A DNA stretch of 64,000 nt from Agelaius tricolor (taxonomy: Eukaryota > Chordata > Aves > Passeriformes > Icteridae): positions 2,666,001 through 2,730,000 of the forward strand of contig JALJCS010000037.1 of assembly GCA_023055355.1 (NCBI GenBank), given 5' to 3'. A model generated the notes under the pieces. The model saw nothing but the letters and a program-made list of their open reading frames with translations. It was not told the DNA's origin and searched no databases. The translations under genes and the position numbers were made by a program. This document shows, piece by piece, positions 55,761-64,000 of this stretch; within the stretch, counting starts at the first letter, position 1; each line of letters begins with the position of its first letter.

Positions 55761-57926
55761 ACATCTGCTGCCTCTGGGGGTCCCCCCAGGCCATTTTCCC
55801 AAATTCCTGCAGTGCTGTGGTGCAGCTGCTCATGGATTGCTCCCAGCTGATGTATTTGATTTCACCTTTCTCAGTTACTCCTCCCTGCAGGGAGGCTCAG
55901 GCTATTGGTTTCAGATCATTTCTCCCACCCATCAAGATCATTTGGAGTTGTGATTCAGTGCTCTGTACAGTTTGTATCTCTTCCCAGCTTGGTGCCCTGG
56001 ACTTATATTGTACTCCCTGTTCCACCTGCTGCATTAATGAATATATTACAGGGAGACTGATTGCAGGGAAATGAAAAAATCTGCTTTTTTAAGATAGAAA
56101 TTTGAGGACTGTCCCAGGCTGACAGTGCCCACCCACCCTCCCAGCCTCAGGAATAACCTCACCCTTCATCACATCCTTCATGTCATTTCTGAGGTCACTC
56201 TCCAGCACCTATTTGGTGTCTCACTGCTTTAAATAACCAGACACACACATTTAGTCTGCTTTTGCCTATTCTGACCATGTTCTCTCTGTATTTGCTCCAT
56301 ACTTTGATAAACTGAGCTCCTTTGCAGTGTTTGGAATCCACATCCTGTGATTCCAGCTTTTTTGACCACAATCTGCATGTGGTTGCAGTTTTTCTCCACG
56401 TCAGCCTTGTTTGGACTGTGCACACTGCAGCCAACACTGGCACATCTCATTTTCTTTTGATGAAACTGCATTTTCAGGGCAGAACTGTGCCATCTTTTTC
56501 CTATTTTTTTTTTTCCCTAGTGAGCCTTAATTAGGAGAACAAAGTTGTTGAAAGCCTTGTCTTGCCCTTCTCCTCCCTTCCTGCACACAAAGTCCTTTCA
56601 CTCTGCCTCGTTGAATTTTTTTGTCAGCAAAGCTGACAGATTGACAGTCATTAAATATAAAAATTTATTTCACACTACCCATAAATTACGAGTTTCAAAT
56701 GAAGAATGACACTTGCTTAAGGCACTGAGTGTGGTTCTTATCTTTTTTTTTTCCTACTTCTGCCTTCTTCTTATGAAGACTTAAAGTATTATTCTTTTTA
56801 CTATGGTAATGCAAAAACCTCTTTTCTTGAATCTCAAATTAAAAGAGGCAAAGCTTGCTATGTGCCTGGGATAATGATTCAGCTATTGATCCAGAAGATG
56901 CTTTATTAGATTATTTTGAGGCAGACGAATGTAATTTAATACCAATTTATTTTCTATTCCTATGCTAGTCCAAGATACAATCTTTTCTGCATGAAATTAG
57001 CACTTTCTCCTTTCAACCTCAAAGAAACATTACACTGTTCTCCTTCCTTGGATTACTTTGGGAAAACTTTTTCAGCAGAACATTGATCTGGAGGGTTCTC
57101 AATGTTATTTTTTTTAAGACTTTAAAGCCAAGACCTCAGCTGGGACCAGCAGGTTCTTGCCTTGTCTCTCCCATTATGCATTAATGCAAGAGCTAGCCAA
57201 GAGAGATAAAGGGAGAAGAGATTCCAGAGGAAGAAAACAGAGGCAAAGAGGGAAAACAGAGCAGGTTTAATGTGGGCAGAGAGAAGGGAGAGGAGCTGCA
57301 TTATGTTTACACAGTCACCTGTCACCTCCAGGAGAACCTGCAGGGTGGTCCTGCCCCACAGCAGCAGGACAGCCCTGGGATAGCCCATCCTGCTGCTCAC
57401 ACCTCCCTCGGGCTGCCCCACAGACCAGGAACTGCTGCAGTTACCAAATTCTGCCTGCTCTGGGGTCAGCTGGGCTTCAGGGTGGCAGAAAACAGCAGGA
57501 GCCCAAAGCTGGGGATGGCAGGAAAGGGATGGAGAGACTGCCAGCAGCTCACTGGGCTGGATCTGCCATTAAAACAGCTCCAGATTGAATAAAGATCATC
57601 AGGAACTGTGCACTGACCTCACAAAAGCAGAAAAATGAGAAATTTAAGGTTGCCAAATGTGGACTTGCCCCCTGGAATACCCTGATGTTGCCATCCAGCA
57701 CATCCAGCCTGGCAGCTCCAGGCAGAGAGGGGAAGGGCTCCTGGACCTTCAGAGCAGGAAAATGTAGGGTCCTCCCCTGCTTCTGAAAGTGCCCAAATGC
57801 AGCTGCCAGGGGAGCCCCTGCTAAAGCACTGCCAGCCAGAATTGCTGCCCCACTGATGAGAGCTCTCTGGACTGCAGATCTGGGATTAGAGGTGATTTCC
57901 TTCCTTTATTTCATAGGATCCCAATA
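55761..57926. other. No gene seen; AT-rich unique-looking block 56500-57120
   Basis: 56500-57120 is clearly AT-richer than its surroundings and free of recognisable repeats. Confidence 0.5.
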
Positions 57927-58395
57927 TCACAGAATATCCTGTGCTGGAAGGGACCCCAAAGATCATCAAATCCAGGTCCTGTCCCTGCCCAGCCCCTGTC
58001 CCAGCAACCCCAGCCTGGGCATCCCTGGCAGCGCTGCCCAAAGGCTCCTGGAGCTCTGGCAGCCTCGGGGCCGTGCCCATTCCCTGGGGAGCCTGGGCAG
58101 TGCCAGCACCCTCTGGGGGAAGAACCTTGCCCTGAGCTCAGCCTGAGCTGCCCTGGCCCAGCCCCAGCCGTGCCCTGGCTCCTGTCCCTGGCCCAGAGCA
58201 GAGATGGGAGCTGCCCCTCGGGAGGAGCTGCAGCCCCGGGGAGCTCTGCCCTCACTCTGCTCCAGCTGAACAACCCCAGAGCCCTCAGCTGCTCCTCACA
58301 GCCCCTGCAGACCCTTCCCCATCCCTGTGCCCCTCCTTTGGATGCTCTCTCACACTGCAGTGCCCCCAGGAGCAGGAGCCAGGTGGTATTTCCAG
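57927..58395 (-). mobile_element. CR1 fragment
   Basis: Starts ATCACAGAATATCCTGTGCT and then runs nearly identical to the element at 15712 onward (AAAGATCATCAAATCCAG through CCTGCAGACCCTTCCCCATC), about 470 bp. It has one 3' end rather than three. Confidence 0.9.
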
Positions 58396-58516
58396 GGATG
58401 GGAGCCCAAATCAAGGCAATCTCACAGTGGTGTGTGGGCCCAAAGCAGCTTCTGCTCTTTCTGTGGTACATGAGCAGGCTGTGGCTCAGTCCTGAGGGAT
58501 TGTCACAGACCCCCAG

Positions 58517-58675
58517 AGTGGTTTGGGTTGGAAGGAACCTCCAGAGATCACCCTCTCTTCTCTCTGCCTGCAGGGACTCCTCCCACTATCCCAGGCTGCT
58601 CCAAGCCCCATCCAGCCTGGCCCTGCACACTTCAGGGATGGAGCAGCCACACTTCTCTGGGGAGAGGAGCAGCAG
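58517..58675 (-). mobile_element. CR1 3' fragment
   Basis: GTGGTTTGGGTTGGAAGGAA and CCAGGCTGCTCCAAGCCCC; about 160 bp, diverged. Confidence 0.8.
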
Positions 58676-60125
58676 GAAGAATTCAGATACAGATCTGTTC
58701 TAACAGCTGTGTGGGCTTCACTCCTACTCCTCCAACTTCCTGCAAAATGCCCCAAAAATCAGATTTCAGGGGCAAGAAGCAGCATGTCCCACTCCAAACC
58801 CCTGTCAGGACTGTTCCTGCAGAGCATTTCCCTGGCACAGCCTGGCTTAGGCACACAGGGCACACAGAGCATCACAGGGCAAGATGAAGGAATTTCAAAT
58901 GGAAATAAAATCTCTGCACTGCACAAACCAAGGCAGTCTTCCTGGAGAGCAATAATTGGAAATGTTTCCTTCAGTACAAAGTTGGAGTCACTCTCAACAG
59001 TTAAATTTCAGGGAAGTATTACAGAAAATTATTATTCTTGTAAGACATTAACACTCCTGCATGTTCTAAAGGGAGCTTCTTCACAGCACATTTGCCAAGG
59101 AGATATAATCATGGAGGATTTTTTCCCCCTTTTTCTCCTGCTTCTGTTCTAAAGAAGGATAAAAGTCCTCATTAACCAAGGGAAACTTATGAACCAATAT
59201 GAAAAAGTGGAGCACACACTTCATTTTTTCTGGACAGAGTCTCAGTCTGCTACTGATAAGAGAGGGAATGAAATTGCTAATTACAGCCTGGAGCAAGGAG
59301 GGCTTTGAGGAGTGTCCTGCTGGAGCCTGAGCACCTGCTCTCAACAGGGAGAAATGTCTCATCTCCAAAGGACACAGTGAAATTACCATGGCTGCAACCT
59401 TTTTATGAGGCCATAACACCTCTCCACATAACAGCACATGGATTAAAACTGCTTTGATCCTGTTCTGCTTGCACCCACCTGGCTTCTCCCCCAGCCTGGC
59501 ACATTTGACTTTGCAAGAAGCTTTTGTTTCAATTTTACAACCCGTTTAATAGCTTCAATTCCTGAAGAGATCTTTCCAGGAGTACGGTGCACTACCATAA
59601 AATATGACAAGAGGGGACCCCAGAGCTGTCTGCTCCTGCCTGCAGGACTCACATCTACATCCACCCTGCTTTTTTCCCTCCCTATCACAATTCCAGAGGT
59701 CCAAGAGGCTTTGCAATGCCTCACTGAGGAGCTGTGGAAATCAAGATGTTCTGTCTGAGGAACACAACAGCATCCATGAGGCTCCTTGCAAAGATCCCAA
59801 CCTGCACAACTCCTGGGCCAGATCAGGGACATGCTGAGGTCCCTTTTCCACAAAAAGCCTGGAATTTGAACTCAACAAAAAAGCAAAGCTGCATTTAATA
59901 TTCTGCTGGTAAGAGGAAGAAGCCACTGAGACATGAAACCTCTTGATTATTTGTGTGTATCTTTGAATAAAGAGCTGGGAAGCAAGGCAGACAGCCCTAG
60001 AACTCTTCTTTCCCTCTGTCCCCAGGCACAGGATGCTGCAGGATTCAGGATGACCTTGGTATAAACACACAGTGACCAGCACTGGACCCAGGGAAGGGTA
60101 ATTACTGTGCAGCACCTGGCTATCA
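58676..60125. other. No gene seen
   Basis: Unique-looking mixed DNA downstream of the presumed ATP6V1G1 3' end. The 209-codon frame at 58523-59152 overlaps CR1 and is not supported. Confidence 0.5.
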
Positions 60126-60150
60126 AACTATTCCAATGAACTGGCACCAT

Positions 60151-60156
60151 TTTATT
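60151..60156 (-). promoter_or_regulatory. Candidate polyadenylation signal of ATP6V1G1
   Basis: First AATAAA on the minus strand after the stop codon, about 830 nt downstream. No other AATAAA was seen in between. It implies a 3' UTR of roughly 0.85 kb covering about 60130-60988. No transcript evidence. Confidence 0.5.
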
Positions 60157-60199
60157 TCCCCTAATGGTCACAAGAACATTTGTTCCTGAAGGTTTTCAG

Positions 60200-60310
60200 A
60201 ATGATCTGGCAGGTAAAGCATCAGACTGGAGCCAAGAGGAGGAGCTCTGTAATGAGTTTTAACTTACCTGCTGTGACCTTCACATATTGGCTGTCTCTCT
60301 CAAACTTTCT
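60200..60310 (+). repeat. Possible ancient MIR-like SINE relic in the ATP6V1G1 3' UTR
   Basis: AGCATCAGACTGGAGCCAAG, then ACTTACCTGCTGTGACCTTC resemble the core of tRNA-derived MIR elements. Weak match. Confidence 0.3.
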
Positions 60311-60988
60311 TTTATCAATACTTGATGGTCACTCTGCAGAGTCCAGACTTCCAAGGTGCCCAGCAAGACCTGCCAGCATTCCCAGACCAAGTCAGCAGGA
60401 AGAACCAGACTGAGCAGAGGCTTTGGAGTGAAGTGTTTTTACTTTCAGGTGTCATAATGCCAGACTTGTACCTCAAGCTAACAGCAGAATATACAGAGGA
60501 TTCAATACAGAGAAACTCAAGCACCTGAAAATGATCAGCCAGGACTTGCACAGCCAGAGAATTCTTCTTACAGGGTTTAAACCCTGTGCAGAGGTTTAAC
60601 AACACACTGAGAAATGCAATTTGGTCAACAGGAATACAGGTACACAGGTTTAGCAATTACTGACACAGGCCAGCAGCTCTCTCCCTTTTCTATTTCACAG
60701 AGGGAAGCCTCTCACTGCATACTGTCACCATGGAAAGGGAGCATTCCTGTGCCAGCTGGAAAATATCTAGTTAATAACTTAGCACACATCTGAGACATGG
60801 CCACTTCATGTTCGAATAAGCTCTGAATCCGTGTCAAAAGAGAAACTAAGAGAACTCCAAGGGCTCACTGAAATAATTTAACACATGGACAAGGAGGACA
60901 GGTAAGGTATGGCTAAGAGCTGTACATTCCAGCTGAAGCTCAGACTTTCCTCCCAGCACTGCCAGGACTGTGCTCCCTGCTCCCAGCA

Positions 60989-61162
60989 CTAGCCATTGAT
61001 GCGGTAATTCACGTGGATCTCGGGCTTGATGTCACACACCAGGGACAGCAGCTGGGACATCACCACCTCCCGGTTCTTCTGGAAGTTCTGCTGGATTACA
61101 CTCATCTTTTCCTGAGTCTCCTTCTCCACTTCAGTGGTGCAGCTGCCATGGGAGCCAAGGGC
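60989..61162 (-). CDS. ATP6V1G1: ATP6V1G1 coding exon 3 with stop codon
   Basis: 174 nt, residues 62-118 and a TAG stop. It opens with ALGSHGSC, continues with the EVEKETQEKM segment, then a stretch with avian substitutions (SVIQQNFQKNREVVMSQLL), and closes with CDIKPEIHVNYRING. The acceptor is a good TTTGTAG. Confidence 0.97.
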   Translation of the reverse strand, partial: ALGSHGSCTTEVEKETQEKMSVIQQNFQKNREVVMSQLLSLVCDIKPEIHVNYRING

Positions 61163-63819
61163 CTACAAACAGCAAAGAAAAGAGGAATCACCATGCCAAG
61201 CTCTGTGTTTTGTTATTCTGGACCACCTCACACATTAATCTTTGTTGAGAGAATATTAATGTTAATATTCAAAAACTGCTACATTTTTTGCTCAGATTTC
61301 ACCTTAAACTTGTCCACATATTTCATCCTCAGCCTCTGCCTTTTACTGAATCATCAAATGATTTGGGTTGGAAGGGACCTTAAAGATCATCTTGTTCCAA
61401 CTGCCTGCAATTTCTCCATTATCCACCAGTTCAGAGCATGAGTTCCTAAGGAGTGCCCAAAATACAGGTTCTGCTCTACAGACAGCTGGAACTCCTGGGC
61501 ACAACTGCACTAGAGAGTGCAAGAAAAGTAACACCCAGGAGTCACTTAAAGCACCATCCCATTGCTCCTACCCTTGGAGAATCTTTTATAAAAATCTCAC
61601 CCTTCCCTTCTGGCAACCAGGGACAGAGCAAGTGGTCTCTGCTGTGTCAGCACCATAGGAAACGAGCCTGTGACAGGAGCAATGAGCTCAGTCTCTTCTG
61701 GACACTGCTACACACAGCAGCTTCTGGGAGGCTGTCACTCAGGAGCTCATTAAACTCTTTCCCTGACAGTTGAGATGCAACACTCCCTGTCCTGAGCCAC
61801 TTCCACGGGTTTTTCTGGGACACGTGGCTGTGCCTCACAGGAAGGCACTTGGGGAAGTGCTCCTGCTGCAACTCGCTCCACCCTGAGGGTGCTGCCAGGG
61901 CAAGGCAGCCCCAGGACAAGGCAAAAGGGCTGGAAATAAGAGAGTGATGGAGAACACCAACCGCTGCCTCCTTGGCCTTGAACTCCTTCTCCCGCTGCAG
62001 GCGGTACTGCTCGATCTCTGCCTGGGCCTCCTCCTTGGCCTGCTTCAGCCTCCGGTTCTTCCCTGCTCCACAGCACAAACCAAGGCAAAGAAAGAGGAGA
62101 AAGCACTGAGAGTGTGTTTTCCTCATGCACAGCCATCACCACAGTGTTTGCTCCCTCTGCAGGAGTGTGCTGATCTCAGGAGGAGCCCAGCAAACCACGG
62201 CCAAGGTCACTGAGCCAGGAGCTCCCACCACGGAGCAGTGAGAGCAGGGGGATGCACCAGGCAACATCAGGTCTGGCTTATTCACAGCCTGGTTTGGGCT
62301 GAAGGAACCTTAAATCCCATCCCATCCCACCCTTGCCATGGCAGGGACACCTCCCACTGTCCCAGGCTGCTCCCAGCCCTGTCCAGCCTGGCCTTGGGCA
62401 CTGCCAGGGATCCAGGGCCTGCCCACCCTCACAGAGGAGAATTCCCTCCCAATATCCCACCTAGCTCTGCCCTCTGTCACTTTCCATATAAAAAGTCCCT
62501 CTCTCTCCTTTTCAAAAGCATATTTAAGGCCATGGAAGGGGCCCTGAGCCCTCCCTGGAGCCTTCTCTTTTCTCCAGGTGAGCACCCCCAGCTCTCCCAG
62601 CCTGGCTCCAGCCCTTGGAGCAGCTCCATGGCCTCCTCTGGATCTCTGCAGCAGCTCCAGCTCCTCCCTGTGCTGGGCCAGGGCTGGGGCAGCTCTGCAG
62701 GTGGGGTCTCACCTGGGCACAGGGGCACAATCCCCCCTGCCCTGCTGCCCACGCTGGGCTCAGCCCAGGATGTGTTTGGCCCTAAAGGCTGTGAATGCGC
62801 TGCAGGCTCATGTCCAGCCCCTCACCCACCAGAACCTCCAAGTTCCTCTTTGCAGGGCTTCGCCTAGTAAGTTCTCAAGTGTGTACCTGTGTTTAGGATT
62901 ACTCCAACCCACGTGAGTGTGCAGCTTCTGTGAGATCCCCAAAAAAGCTCAACAGAAAGAGCATTAAACCTTAGTTTTGCCAGACCAGCTGTGAAACCAA
63001 GAGCAGTCCAGGCCACTGCCTCAACTTCCCCTCATGGACTTCCCACCACATTCTCCCCTCCAAGACTATCACCACTGGAGTGAACTACAAAAATCTGCCT
63101 CTTGCCACACGGTCAGGGGGTTGAACTGCAAACCAGGGCAGGTATATAAATAGAGATATACATACGTATTTGTTTAAAGTAGAAAAGATTTGCTAACTTG
63201 GGGGTCTTTGCAACCCGAATTTCTCTTGCATAACAGGAGAACCTAACTTGGATCTATTAGGAATGAACAGTTCTATTAATTACTGATTTGGAAACACATT
63301 GTTTTCACCAGCTGAAGGCAGGAAGGACAGAGAGAGGCACAGCCATGCCCCAAGCCAAGGCCAGGTTATGGTGACCATGTCCTGCAGAGAGCCAGGAGCC
63401 CCCTAGCTGGGCTCTGCCAGGAGGGTCCCGGTGCGGCTCCGACCCCTCACACCGCACTGAGCCTTCTTGGGGAGCCTCCAGCGCTGCTCTCCTAGGGGCC
63501 CCACGGATCTCCGAGCACCCCGGGGCAGGGCTGGGGGATCCCCGAGCACACCCGGCTGGGGGATCCCCGCTACCCCCCGCCCTCAGCACCGGGCCGCAAG
63601 GCCTGAGGCGGCCGCACCAGGCCAGGCCAGGCCAGGCCAGACCAGACCAGGCCAGACCGGGCCGGGCCGAGCCGAGCCGGGCTCTCCCGCCACCACACCC
63701 CCCGCGGCTGGGCCGGGCAATGCCGTGCCGTACTCACTCTTGCGGGCCTCGGCCACCTTCTCCGCAGCGCGTTTCTCGGCCTGCAGCAGCTGCTGGATAC
63801 CCTGCGACTGGCTCGCCAT
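60989..63819 (-). CDS. ATP6V1G1: V-type proton ATPase subunit G1, complete 3-exon coding region
   Basis: Coding exons 63738-63819, 61962-62062 and 60989-61162 (minus strand) join to 357 nt: 118 codons plus stop, the same length as human subunit G1. Introns are GT-AG (donors GTGAGT and GTTGGT; acceptors GCAG and GTAG). The first intron splits an Arg codon (R28) and the second is phase 0, so the frame is fixed at both joints. The N-terminal half (MASQSQGIQQLL..., then KNRRLKQAKEEAQ) is almost identical to the mammalian protein and is a charged, Ala/Glu/Lys-rich helix. In the family, G pairs with subunit E as a coiled coil to form the three peripheral stalks that hold the V1 head of the proton pump on endosomes, lysosomes and other acidic membranes. 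The C terminus ends in the family-typical IHVNYRING. The ATG at 63817-63819 lies in a strong GCCGCCATGG context; a GTG three codons upstream is not needed. Called from recognition, not alignment. Confidence 0.97.
61357..61410 (-). mobile_element. Short CR1 3' fragment in ATP6V1G1 intron 2
   Basis: AATGATTTGGGTTGGAAGGG ACCTTAAAGATCATC, then CCAACTGCC; about 55 bp. Confidence 0.7.
61962..62062 (-). CDS. ATP6V1G1: ATP6V1G1 coding exon 2
   Basis: 101 nt, codons R28 (completed) to A61, between acceptor GCAG and donor GTTGGT. As far as I can recall the human sequence, the encoded 33 residues are identical to it, which makes this the surest exon in the window. Confidence 0.97.
62285..62760 (-). mobile_element. 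CR1 fragment in ATP6V1G1 intron 1
   Basis: GGTTTGGGCTGAAGGAACCT, CCATGGCAGGGACACCTCCC and CAGCAGCTCCAGCTCCTCCC, reverse-oriented, about 475 bp, sense to the gene. Confidence 0.9.
63608..63685. repeat. GGCCA/GACCA pentamer tract in ATP6V1G1 intron 1
   Basis: Run of GGCCA, GACCA and GGCCG pentamers, about a dozen units, only some 55 nt inside intron 1 from the exon 1 donor. Confidence 0.8.
63738..63819 (-). CDS. ATP6V1G1: ATP6V1G1 coding exon 1
   Basis: Codons 1-27 plus one base. It ends in the consensus donor A|GTGAGT. It encodes the start of the long N-terminal helix (QLLQAEKRAAEKVAEARK). Confidence 0.96.
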
Positions 63820-63965
63820 GGCGGCCACTCCGTCCGGCCGGGCCGCGGCTGCGTCACTGCGTCACGCGGGCCACGCCCACACCGCGCCGGCCACGCCCTC
63901 CACCACGCCCCCTCAGAGCGATAGTCCATACAGCGCGGTGTAAGCCCCGCCCACAAATCCACCCC
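63820..63965 (-). promoter_or_regulatory. CpG-rich promoter region of ATP6V1G1
   Basis: This is the block directly upstream of the ATG. It is very GC- and CpG-rich, has no evident TATA box, and carries at least four CCACGCCC/CCCCGCCC boxes (Sp/KLF type). It also has two TGACGCA half-sites in tandem (63851-63870), which resemble CRE/ATF sites. This fits a housekeeping promoter and a short 5' UTR. CpG richness continues into exon 1 and the start of intron 1 (to about 63400). The transcription start is not visible from sequence alone. Confidence 0.6.
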
Positions 63966-64000
63966 CGCTGTTAGGCCACGCCCATCAAGATGCTCTATTA

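Noticed and set aside
62957..63090. tRNA or MIR-like element
   Set aside because: A few bases recall a MIR core but there is no A/B box pair and no cloverleaf; too weak to annotate.

Overview
The window looks like nuclear DNA of a bird, most probably a passerine. It holds about sixteen 3'-anchored CR1 LINE fragments, many solo endogenous-retrovirus LTRs with 4- or 6-bp target-site duplications, a very high density of minisatellites, GC-rich background, and split genes with GT-AG introns. Two protein-coding genes can be read completely, both on the minus strand. Their order and orientation match the human 9q32 neighbourhood (ATP6V1G1 followed by TMEM268). That block corresponds, from memory, to avian microchromosome 17; a map check would be needed to confirm it.

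Layout. The right end (about 61-64 kb) is ATP6V1G1, the V-ATPase peripheral-stalk subunit G1: three coding exons, 118 codons, with a CpG-rich promoter at 63.82-63.96 kb. From 50.9 down to 35.7 kb lies TMEM268: eight coding exons that join without a frame break into 332 codons. Between the genes (51.5-60 kb) there is a 0.6-kb polypyrimidine tract, a 21-bp minisatellite, two local duplications and CR1 fragments. The left 35 kb holds no gene I can recognise. It is a mosaic of LTRs (several nested), CR1, AT-rich tracts and minisatellites, with unannotated single-copy-looking DNA between.

The most interesting part is how much recent structural change has hit TMEM268 while its reading frame stayed intact. 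A solo LTR sits 9 nt past the stop codon, in sense, and offers the first AATAAA. A large inverted duplication puts an identical antisense copy of exon 6 in intron 7, with exon 7 in the spacer. A minisatellite just upstream of exon 2 is built from tandem copies of that exon's own 3' splice site. A broken copy of exon 3 sits in intron 1 and keeps the empty site of an LTR that later entered intron 3. An LTR in intron 2 carries about fifteen AATAAA hexamers in sense.

The two genes share no operon-like logic. One is a proton-pump stalk subunit and the other a two-pass membrane protein; they are neighbours by old synteny only. All calls come from reading the sequence and from remembered family sequences. 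No alignment or database search was run.
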